Shown in pieces: positions 1-8,368 of a stretch of 36,495 nucleotides of DNA. This DNA is from an uncultured Bacilli bacterium. Lineage in GTDB: Bacteria; Bacillota_I; Bacilli_A; RF39; UBA660. The stretch lies in the NCBI GenBank assembly GCA_947623735.1, contig CANQHE010000009.1, positions 1 through 36,495 on the forward strand, read 5' to 3'. The position numbers and the translations under genes were made by a program. Positions within the stretch are counted from its first letter, which is position 1. The number at the start of each line of letters is the position of its first letter. Under the pieces are notes generated by a model, which searched no databases, was not told the DNA's origin, and saw only the letters and a program-made list of their open reading frames with translations.

Positions 1-12
1 GAGCTTAGTTGA

Positions 13-73
13 AAAAAGTCCCCACCAAATGTTGGTGAGAACCTTCTTTTACTCCCCAGTAAATGTTGGAGAG
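13..73 (-). repeat. Two tandem imperfect hairpin units (period 34 bp: TCCCC at 19 and 53) downstream of the surface-protein gene
   Basis: On + strand: gtccccaccaaatgttggtgagaac, then actccccagtaaatgttggagagcc; both contain aaatgttgg in the loop region and pair internally with G-U wobbles on the minus-strand RNA. Confidence 0.5.
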
Positions 74-98
74 CCAAAAAACCATCAAAATTTGATGG
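74..98 (-). terminator. Rho-independent terminator of the first surface-protein gene
   Basis: Palindrome CCATCAAAATTTGATGG (82-98) followed on the minus strand by GGTTTTTTGG. Confidence 0.6.
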
Positions 99-136
99 AA
101 TTTTATAAATTTATCCATAATAAAATAAGATTTAAT

Positions 137-1615
137 TTATGAAGTTTCTACTATATATGGATCTGTTGTGGTTCCTGAGCCTGATAATTTAACATTAGCC
201 TTTAAATTTATTACAGGACGTACTCCCTGGCCGGTGCCTTGCGCACCGCCGCCGTTAAGTTGTCCGTCGTTGCACAAAATGAACATGCGAGCATAGCCGC
301 TGAAAAAAAGCTGTGGAGACATGGTCCAATAATATTTATCAGTTTTTAACCAATAGTTCGCATTTGCTGTCCCTCCAAAGCCTCCAGCATATACTACTTC
401 ATCACTGGTAATTAATCCAACTGGCACTGGCAAAGCATTATTTCCTTCTACAGTTCCATTATTTGATTTCATTCCTTTTGAACTTGGGCCTGTATACAAA
501 TCTCTTTTTTGAGCATTTTTGTCTAGTTTTTTGTCTATAACATCATACCCACATTTTAATGTTGGAGTTTGTGGATTTGCAACATTTGTGCTTCCACTCT
601 GCCATACTCTATCTATTCCAGCATATGCTGTTTGCTGTGTTCCATAACCTGAGCCACTATAATTCCCATGGTTGCCTTTTGCTAAACTACTATCACTACA
701 AAAGCCTGTATCTACATCTATATACTGTTCTAATAACTCTCCTAAATTTGTATCTTCATTATACCATAATTCTATTTGGACTAAAGCATCGCTTTTGGTA
801 CTTTGACTATCCACTTTATGAGCATCATCAAAATCTACACTTGCTTTTTCTTTTTCTCCAGGATACATATATCCTACATATTTATTATCATTAGCTATTT
901 GATTAAAATATACAGCCATCTTATAATCTTCAGTGCTACTTATTTACTTTTTTGGTTTTATCATTGTTGTATTTCCTGTTGTCGCTGGAGCCTGAGAAGT
1001 ACTACCGCTTGTTCCAGCATAGATTAATCTTATAGTTCCATTTCCATTAATACGTATAATCCTCCACCATATATATTTATCTTCATCTGAAGTATCTTTT
1101 CCAAATACTAACCAGTTATTGTCGACTGTTCCTCGATAATAGTAACTTGTTCCAAAATCATCTTCAACTTCATATACTCCATTTTGTTTCATATTTGTCC
1201 CATTTCCACCACAATTTTCAGAATTTGCCTCACAACTAGGACCGGTAAATTCTTTCACTTCACCATTTGAGGTTATATTAAGTTTAGCTAAAGTTTTTCC
1301 ACTCTCTGTTAAATCAAAATATAAATAACAACTCGTATTATCTTTAGTTAAATTACTTAATTTTAAACTATTTGTATTACTATTCCATTTAGGAATTGCT
1401 CCATTACTACATTTACTCTTACTACTATTTAAAACATAATCTCCTTTAGGTATAGCATTTGTTTTTTCATAAGTTCCATCTTTTTCAATATATAAAGCCA
1501 TCTTATTATTAGCCATAATATCTTTTTCATTTAAAGTTTTGGTTTTACTACTAACAAACATTACTCCTAAAGTAACTCCAAAACTAATTAATACTAAACA
1601 TATTTTCTTTATCAC
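137..1615 (-). pseudogene. Secreted/membrane-anchored surface protein with variable C-terminal lectin-like module (DUF6273-like); ORFs 944-1615 and 137-919 are one gene interrupted by an in-frame TAA at 944-946
   Basis: Collinear with intact paralogue 22132-23562; stop falls where the paralogue has TAT (KPQTYINNTEEYKMAVYF vs KPKK*ISSTEDYKMAVYF); distance between the two ORFs is a multiple of 3. Confidence 0.8.
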
Positions 1616-1638
1616 TCTTATACTTCCTTTCTATTATA

Positions 1639-1652
1639 TTAGAAATTTCTAA
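1639..1652. promoter_or_regulatory. Perfect 14-bp palindrome TTAGAAATTTCTAA next to a TATAAT-like -10 box, between divergent surface-protein and XRE regulator genes; candidate operator
   Basis: Direct reading; minus strand ...TTAGAAATTTCTAATATAATAGAAAGGAAG. Confidence 0.4.
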
Positions 1653-1771
1653 TTCTATAGTTCAATTATAATCAAGTAAATGTCAAAAGTCAATATTTTT
1701 AGTATATATTCAGTCAAAATAAACTTTTGCATAAATTTCATGAGAAAATAAATTAAAAGGAAAAGATAAAT

Positions 1772-2230
1772 ATGAATTATGGAGATATTTTAAAATATTT
1801 AAGAGAAGAAAATGAATTAACTCAAAAAGAAGTTGCGGAAAAATTAAAAATTAAAAGAAGTACTTACAATCAATATGAACAACAATATGATATTATCCCT
1901 AGTATTAGACTATGCCAAGTAGCGGACCTATTTAATGTTTCAATCGATTATATATTAGGTTTAACTACGACTAAAAAACATCCCGAAAGTAAAAAAGGTG
2001 CTGATATTGAATTAAGCAAAAATCGTCTAAGAACCCTTCGTAAAAATAACAAATTAAGCCAAGCATCTCTTGCCTCTTTTTTAGGTGTTAATCAAACTGT
2101 AATCGCTCACTACGAAACTGGAAGAAACTTAATAGCAACCCCATCTCTTTATTTTATCTGTAAAAAATATAAAATATCCGCTGATTATCTTTTAGGCCGT
2201 ATAGAAAATATTATCATTTACAACAAATAA
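1772..2230 (+). CDS. Transcriptional regulator with two tandem XRE/Cro HTH domains
   Basis: Two HTH_3-like blocks: LREENELTQKEVAEKLKIKRSTYNQYE and LRKNNKLSQASLASFLGVNQTVIAHYETGR, each followed by SxDYxLG. Confidence 0.85.
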   Translation: MNYGDILKYLREENELTQKEVAEKLKIKRSTYNQYEQQYDIIPSIRLCQVADLFNVSIDYILGLTTTKKHPESKKGADIELSKNRLRTLRKNNKLSQASLASFLGVNQTVIAHYETGRNLIATPSLYFICKKYKISADYLLGRIENIIIYNK

Positions 2231-2304
2231 TTATCTTTCCATAATTTACCACTTGTAATATACGTTAGTTCGCTTTATAATTATTAATGTCAGGAGATAC
2301 TATT

Positions 2305-3564
2305 ATGGAAAATGTTTATTTAAACCGTCATTTTTTATGTATTGATTTAAAAAGTTTCTTTGCCAGTTGTGAATGTTTAGAAAGAAACTTAAATCCTTTT
2401 TCATATCCTCTTGTAGTTGCTAGTCCCACCCAAGGAAGTGGTGCTATAACTCTCGCGGTTACTCCTTATTTAAAAGAAAAAGGCGTTAAATCTCGTGGTC
2501 GCTTATATGAAATTCCCAAAAATATTAAATACACCATTGCTAAACCCCGTATGAGTTTATATATTAAAAAAAGCCGTGAAGTAGTATCCGTCTATTTAAA
2601 ATATGTTGCTAAAACTGATTTACACATCTACTCTATTGATGAATGTTTTTTAGATGTCACTGATTATTTAAAAATGTATCAAAAAACTGATTATGAACTA
2701 GCCCAAGACATCTTAAAAGATATCAAAAAAACTACTGGTCTTTATGCCACCTGTGGTATTGGTCCCAACATGCTTCTTGCCAAAGTTGCCATGGATATTG
2801 AAGCCAAACATAATAAAGATTTTATTGCGAAATGGACATACGATGATATTGCAACAAAACTTTGGCCTATTACTCCCCTCTCTAAAATGTGGGGTATTGG
2901 CCCTCGGATGGAAAAAAATTTAAATAGTCTTGGAATTTATTCTATCAGAGATTTAGCCTATTATGACCGAAATAAACTTCAAAAAAAATATGGCATAATG
3001 GGAACTGAACTTTGGAATCATGCCAATGGTATTGATTTAAGTCGCATTAATGATTATAAAAAAGAGCAAAATAAATCCTATTCTCACTCTCAAGTTTTAT
3101 TTAAAGATTATAATGCCACCAATATATCTTTAATTATCTCGGAAATGGTAGAAGTTTTAACAACTCGTCTTAGAAAAAATCATAAAACATGTTCTAATAT
3201 TGGCTTTGGAATTGGTTATTCCCAAAATATCGGTGGTGGCTTTTATCACAGCACTAAACTAGAAAATCCCACTGACCAAAGTAATATCATTTATAATACT
3301 TGTATGATAATATTTGATAAATTTTATGAATTCTTACCCATTCGCAAAGTAACTATCTCTTGTGGTTCTCTAAAAGACAAAGTAGGCATTCAATTAAATC
3401 TTTTTGAAAGTATTAATGAAATAAAAGAAGAAGAAAACTTAAATGAAGCCATAGATAGTATTAAAACTCGTTTTGGCGAATCTAGTCTTTTAAAAGCCTC
3501 CAGCCTTCTTCCGGATTCAACTATCATTGAACGTAGTCATAAAATTGGAGGTCACAGTGCATGA
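2305..3564 (+). CDS. Y-family DNA polymerase (UvrX/UmuC-like)
   Basis: CIDLKSFFASCECLERNLNPF, YSIDECFLDVT, GIGPNMLLAKVAMDIEAK; AGGAG 8 nt upstream of ATG 2305. Confidence 0.92.
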   Translation: MENVYLNRHFLCIDLKSFFASCECLERNLNPFSYPLVVASPTQGSGAITLAVTPYLKEKGVKSRGRLYEIPKNIKYTIAKPRMSLYIKKSREVVSVYLKYVAKTDLHIYSIDECFLDVTDYLKMYQKTDYELAQDILKDIKKTTGLYATCGIGPNMLLAKVAMDIEAKHNKDFIAKWTYDDIATKLWPITPLSKMWGIGPRMEKNLNSLGIYSIRDLAYYDRNKLQKKYGIMGTELWNHANGIDLSRINDYKKEQNKSYSHSQVLFKDYNATNISLIISEMVEVLTTRLRKNHKTCSNIGFGIGYSQNIGGGFYHSTKLENPTDQSNIIYNTCMIIFDKFYEFLPIRKVTISCGSLKDKVGIQLNLFESINEIKEEENLNEAIDSIKTRFGESSLLKASSLLPDSTIIERSHKIGGHSA

Positions 3565-3863
3565 TAGACCGTGGTTTTATTAAATGGATGCCCTTTAACT
3601 CTGTTATTCCCACTCAAGAACTTTTAAAAAATGATTTAAAAGAAGATATTAAACCCACTTTATTTCCTGAAGAAGAAAATATATTAAATGATAAAATAAT
3701 GGAAGCCTATTTTTCGCAAAATAAAATTACTATTACTTTTTATGAACATAATACTATTAAAAAAATAACTACTTATATTACTAAAATTTATCCCCCAACC
3801 AAAACTATAAAATTAACCAATAACAAAATTATTACTTTCTCTCAAATAATAAATATTACTTAA
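3561..3863 (+). CDS. YolD-like family protein
   Basis: MIDRGFIKWMPFNSV N-terminus typical of YolD-like proteins; ATGA overlap with the Y-family polymerase. Confidence 0.75.
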   Translation: MIDRGFIKWMPFNSVIPTQELLKNDLKEDIKPTLFPEEENILNDKIMEAYFSQNKITITFYEHNTIKKITTYITKIYPPTKTIKLTNNKIITFSQIINIT

Positions 3864-4723
3864 TCTAATACATAATAATAAAGCCAATTATGATATAAAA
3901 GTGTTTGATGCGCTTTCCAACTTAACTTTGGTTTTATTTTTTCATTTTGAAACCGATAATAATTATAAGGTTTTACTATATCTATTCCTCGTATCTTATC
4001 TCTTAAAAACTCTTTATCAAGTGTCCACTGTCCATATTCCGCATGTCCTGTTAAAAAGACTTGTTTTTTATTTTTAGCCTCTACAATATATACACCACTT
4101 AAATTAGCCTTACTAGTTAAAATTAAATCTTTATTTAAAAGTATTTCTTCTTCTCTTACTTTACAATATCTTGATATCGGTATTTCAAAATAATCATCAA
4201 AACCCTTAACTAACTTTGTTTCATTAACTACATAATGTTTAAATAATCCTGATAACTTCGTATTTTCTATATCCCTATTAATATCATAAAAATATTTAAG
4301 ACCTAATTCCGCGGCCCAACAAATAAAAATTGTTGATTTAACCAATTCTTTAGTATAATCTAAAAACTCTTCTAATCCTTTAATATAACTAACATCTAAA
4401 AATTCCAAATGTTCTAAAGGTGCTCCCGTAATAATTATTCCCTGAAAAATCTCCTCTTTATCCCAAAGTTTATAATACTTTTCTAAATATTCTTTTCTTT
4501 TTATATCTTGAGTCATATCTTTTAAATACAAAAACTCTACTTCGACTTGAAGGATAGGAGTATCTAATACTCTTAACAAATCTTTTTCAGTTTCTTCTAA
4601 ATTCGGCATTAAATTAAGAATCCCTATTTTTACTGTTTTTAATTTCTTATCTAATTTATCTAGAAAATTAACTTCTTCTAAATCTTTCTTAATCTTTAAA
4701 TTATTTTTTAATAATATTCCCAT
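3860..4723 (-). CDS. metA: Homoserine O-acyltransferase (MetA family)
   Basis: GILNLMPNLEETEKDLLRVL, ITGAPLEHLEFLDVSYI, FICWAAELGLKYFY (catalytic Cys), GHAEYGQWTL. Confidence 0.9.
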   Translation of the reverse strand: MGILLKNNLKIKKDLEEVNFLDKLDKKLKTVKIGILNLMPNLEETEKDLLRVLDTPILQVEVEFLYLKDMTQDIKRKEYLEKYYKLWDKEEIFQGIIITGAPLEHLEFLDVSYIKGLEEFLDYTKELVKSTIFICWAAELGLKYFYDINRDIENTKLSGLFKHYVVNETKLVKGFDDYFEIPISRYCKVREEEILLNKDLILTSKANLSGVYIVEAKNKKQVFLTGHAEYGQWTLDKEFLRDKIRGIDIVKPYNYYRFQNEKIKPKLSWKAHQTLLYHNWLYYYVLD

Positions 4724-4771
4724 AAAAAAATCTCCTTTTAAATTATATTCTCGGAGTATTTTTTTTATTTA

Positions 4772-5092
4772 TTATAAAATATTTTTATTTTTCATAACTT
4801 CTAATAATACTTCATAATTATCATCCCTCGCGGCTTTATTTTTCTTTATTTCTCCACACTTCTGACATCTATAAACAATTTTAAAAGTATCTTTTTTATT
4901 TTTTTCAACATCTATTGGTTTCAGTATTCCCAGACATTTATTTTCTCTATCCCCTGGATTATTATCGACATGTAAACTACACAAACAATTAGGACAGTGG
5001 TCTCTCGCACTATAACCTAAAGCCTTAACTTTAAATCCACATACTACACAAGTAAAATCTTCATCTATCATTTTAAATCTTTTTAAATCCAT
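4772..5092 (-). CDS. RNHCP domain-containing zinc-ribbon-like protein
   Basis: FTCVVCGFKVKALGYSARDHCPNCLCSLHVDNNPGDRENKCLGILKPI ... YRCQKCGEIKKNKAARDDN. Confidence 0.85.
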   Translation of the reverse strand: MDLKRFKMIDEDFTCVVCGFKVKALGYSARDHCPNCLCSLHVDNNPGDRENKCLGILKPIDVEKNKKDTFKIVYRCQKCGEIKKNKAARDDNYEVLLEVMKNKNIL

Positions 5093-5100
5093 AAAGCCCC

Positions 5101-6072
5101 CTAATTAAATTTAAATATTTTTCTAACTACTTTATATATCGGAATAGATATAAAACTAGGTAAATTACTCATTTTAGCAATTTTAAATTTTTTAACTAAT
5201 TCTTTATTCTTATCTAAATAATTCCATAATTCCTGACGTTTTTCACTTGCCTCTTTACTTCCATCCATTCTAAGTAAAATCGTCGAAACAGCGACCATAA
5301 TATCTAAATAATGAATTAAATATTCTCTTAAATTTTTATTTTTAACTTCTAAAGGATTAAAATAATCTAGCATTAATTTATTAACCTTAAGTTGTTGGTC
5401 AATTCTTGATATCATAACCTTTTCATTAACAGATTGGTCATCTCTTCCAATAAAATAACGATAAAATGGCACATCTAAATAATACATTGTATCAACAAAC
5501 TTAAGCGGATAATAAACAAAAATATTATCGACATAAAAAGTATGCTCCGGAAGACTTAAATTAATATTTTTAAGTAAACTAGTTTTATATATTACTGAAT
5601 GCATCAATAAATATTTACTTATTGAAAACTTTTTTACTTCATCCCAACCAAATATTTTATTTTGTGGTAAAAACTTCTTATAATTCATCTCTCTACTTTT
5701 ACCATCTTTTTCATAAACATAATTAACTATACACATAGAAACATCTATTTTCTCTAACGTATCGAGTGTTTTTTTAAGCGCATCTTTATTTACCCAATCA
5801 TCACTATCAACCACTTTAAAATACTTCCCCTGTGCTATTTTTAACCCCGCGTTTACTCCACTTCCATGTCCCCCATTTTCTTTATCAATTACTTTTATTA
5901 CTTCGGGATATTTCTTTTTATATTTATTGGCTATCTTAAGAGTATTATCTTTACTACCATCATTAACAATAATTATTTCTATTTCTTCTTTTTTAACTAA
6001 TAAAGAATTTATTGCCTTTTCCATATAACTTTCTGAATTATAACATGGTATTACAAAAGATATTAACTTCAT
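5101..6072 (-). CDS. Glycosyltransferase family 2
   Basis: SFVIPCYNSESYMEKAINSLL, EIIIVNDGSKDNTLKIA, KYFKVVDSDDWV. Confidence 0.9.
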   Translation of the reverse strand: MKLISFVIPCYNSESYMEKAINSLLVKKEEIEIIIVNDGSKDNTLKIANKYKKKYPEVIKVIDKENGGHGSGVNAGLKIAQGKYFKVVDSDDWVNKDALKKTLDTLEKIDVSMCIVNYVYEKDGKSREMNYKKFLPQNKIFGWDEVKKFSISKYLLMHSVIYKTSLLKNINLSLPEHTFYVDNIFVYYPLKFVDTMYYLDVPFYRYFIGRDDQSVNEKVMISRIDQQLKVNKLMLDYFNPLEVKNKNLREYLIHYLDIMVAVSTILLRMDGSKEASEKRQELWNYLDKNKELVKKFKIAKMSNLPSFISIPIYKVVRKIFKFN

Positions 6073-6168
6073 CTTACTTCCTACTTTCTAAAATATTTAA
6101 AACATCTATATCCATATTAACGTATATTAATAAATTTTTCTAGCTAAAAAATAGAACTTTACACAGTT

Positions 6169-7137
6169 CTATTTAATAACTCGCTCTAATATAACTCCAT
6201 CTTCAAATCTTTCTGAGACATGGTCATTATCTATATGGGGAACTAATATTAATTCTTCCGTTGTTAAATCATCAGGCTTCATTAAAGAAGGATAAATCAT
6301 GGGACACGCGAATAATTGTTTTTCTCTTTCATGTTTGCCAATTAAATAAGCAATAAATATAATTCCCTCTGGTTTTAATAATTTATGAAACTTAAGTATT
6401 TCTTTTCTTAAATCATTATATGTCCAAGCATTCCCTAAATACCCTTCTAAATAATCCGCAATATTGGAAAGTAAAATAAAATCTTGTTCTTTTTCATACA
6501 TATTAGGTACATCAAATACATTTATTGCATCATAAGTAATATTAACATTCCCTATAACGCTTTTTAAATAATCATATCGTTCTTTTGTAATTAAATAACT
6601 ATTTTTAAGTTTACTTATTCCATGGGCTGTACTATAAAAAATCATTCTAAATAAATTAATCGTCTTATATTGATATTCTTGTTCTTTAAAATTAAATTCT
6701 ATTACTTCTCGCCAATATTCTCGGTATTCTTTATCCATATAAGGTAATAAAAATTTAACCATATCAGTAAGTTCTATTAAACTAGTATCATCACTAAATA
6801 AAACTTCAAAATAAGAAATAAATTCTTCATAACTAAAAGCTTGAATCGCGGCTCTTTTAAGACCTAAAGCATAATATTCGGTAAGTTTATTAATATCAAA
6901 TGTAATAATATCTTTAATTCCTCTCGCGGCTAAACTAAAAGTTTGGTCTCCACTTGCTAAAACGGTAATTGCTCTCTCTTTATCTTTAAAATCACATAAT
7001 TTTAAATACCCTTCAATATTTTCTGTCGTTGTCCCATAAACTTTATCATACTCTAAAAAAGAATCAATTCGATATCTCTTTCTTCCAAGTAAATATTTCA
7101 TAATCATATCTTTTGTGGCTTCGATTGCCTCACTCAT
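6169..7137 (-). CDS. DUF3419/BtaA-like protein (S-adenosylmethionine 3-amino-3-carboxypropyl transferase-like fold)
   Basis: LASGDQTFSLAARGIKDIITFDINKLTEYYALGLK; GGAGG SD before ATG 7137. Confidence 0.7.
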   Translation of the reverse strand: MSEAIEATKDMIMKYLLGRKRYRIDSFLEYDKVYGTTTENIEGYLKLCDFKDKERAITVLASGDQTFSLAARGIKDIITFDINKLTEYYALGLKRAAIQAFSYEEFISYFEVLFSDDTSLIELTDMVKFLLPYMDKEYREYWREVIEFNFKEQEYQYKTINLFRMIFYSTAHGISKLKNSYLITKERYDYLKSVIGNVNITYDAINVFDVPNMYEKEQDFILLSNIADYLEGYLGNAWTYNDLRKEILKFHKLLKPEGIIFIAYLIGKHEREKQLFACPMIYPSLMKPDDLTTEELILVPHIDNDHVSERFEDGVILERVIK

Positions 7138-7237
7138 CCTAACCCCTCCAAACAAGTTTCATATTCTAGCATATAATTCCGAAAATTTCAATAATATTTC
7201 TTGCAATTTATTATCTTACTTGTTATAATTATCTCAT

Positions 7238-7313
7238 GGCTCGTTGGTGAAATGGTTAACACATTGCCCTCTCAAGGCAACATTCATGGGTTCAAATCCC
7301 ATACGAGTCACCA
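7238..7313 (+). tRNA. tRNA-Glu (anticodon CTC), CCA encoded
   Basis: GGCTCGT...ACGAGTC-A-CCA acceptor, TTGCC-CTCTCAA-GGCAA anticodon arm, ATGGG-TTCAAAT-CCCAT T arm. Confidence 0.93.
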
Positions 7314-7325
7314 TTAATTAGTTTT

Positions 7326-7347
7326 AAAGCCCTTTAAAGGCTTTTTT
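7326..7347 (+). terminator. Intrinsic terminator after tRNA-Glu
   Basis: AAAGCC-CTTTAAA-GGCTTTTTT. Confidence 0.7.
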
Positions 7348-7354
7348 ATATGCT

Positions 7355-8275
7355 TTAATATTTTCTAAGCACTAAAACCGCATCTTTATCGCCTTTATAA
7401 TTATCTGTCCAAATAAGTTCTTCTCTTTTTAATTCTCTTTCTAAAATATCTGTAGAAGGTATCGGATAACTTTTATAACTTAAAGTTTTCTTATCTAAAA
7501 AACTATATATATAGTGGGCCATTATTATTCCATCTCCCTTAAGACTATTCCTTAAACTCCGATATAAACTATATAAACTATCCATATTAAATTCTCTTTT
7601 AATTACATAATCTAACACATTTGATGCCATTATTAAATCATAATAATCTTTTTTATCTTCTAAAAATATATTTTGTTTATTAAAACTAACTTTAACTATA
7701 TCTAAAAATTCTTTTAATTTTTCATAATTTTCTTCACTCATCATATATCCATTATAAAGTCTTAATGCTTCTTCATTATAATAATAATCTTTAGTTAAAA
7801 TTTGCATTAATCTAATTTTTCGTTTATATATTTTTTGCATTTTAAAATAAAAAGTAATAATATCTCTAAAAAAAGGTTGATATTTTTCTTCTATTAAATT
7901 AAATAACTTCTCCCAAAACTTTTTTTCAATATCTATATCATAATTATCAGATTTAAATAAATAATAAATAGCTTCAATATATTCCCCATAATCACACATC
8001 TTAAATAAAGCCTTTTTAAATCCTAAGGCATAATACTCCGTAAGAGGATTAATATCTACTAAATCTACTAAAGGTGGCTTTATTAAAGCTAAATTATATA
8101 AATGGTCCCCGCTTGCTAAAACGGTAAGAACTTTATCTATTTTATCTTTCTTTAACTTATTTAAATAATCATTTATATTTTCATTTGTAAAAGCATAAAC
8201 TGCTAAATCATTACTTACAATATTATCTCGAAGTCTTTTTAAAATACTTAATTTAACCAATTCTTGAAAGTTCAT
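7355..8275 (-). CDS. DUF3419/BtaA-like protein, paralogue of 6169-7137
   Basis: VLASGDHLYNLALIKPPLVDLVDINPLTEYYALGFKKA. Confidence 0.7.
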   Translation of the reverse strand: MNFQELVKLSILKRLRDNIVSNDLAVYAFTNENINDYLNKLKKDKIDKVLTVLASGDHLYNLALIKPPLVDLVDINPLTEYYALGFKKALFKMCDYGEYIEAIYYLFKSDNYDIDIEKKFWEKLFNLIEEKYQPFFRDIITFYFKMQKIYKRKIRLMQILTKDYYYNEEALRLYNGYMMSEENYEKLKEFLDIVKVSFNKQNIFLEDKKDYYDLIMASNVLDYVIKREFNMDSLYSLYRSLRNSLKGDGIIMAHYIYSFLDKKTLSYKSYPIPSTDILERELKREELIWTDNYKGDKDAVLVLRKY

Positions 8276-8368
8276 TTATTTCACCAAGAAATTATTTTAC
8301 CATTAACCCTCAAAAAAAGAAAGTAATATTTATCTTTAATTTATTCTTACTTTCTTTTTCCTTAAATC

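Noticed and set aside
137-919. Independent surface protein gene starting at ATG 919
   Set aside because: No clear SD; in frame and collinear with the upstream ORF when compared with the intact paralogue.
559-1027. Plus-strand ORFs 559-894 and 803-1027
   Set aside because: Antisense to the surface-protein gene, with low-complexity sequence and no SD. The same reasoning applies to plus-strand ORFs at 9354, 12099, 20493, 22358, 22795 and 35739.
2231-2304. LexA/SOS box upstream of the Y-family polymerase
   Set aside because: No CGAAC-N4-GTTCG or GAAC-N4-GTTC match is present.
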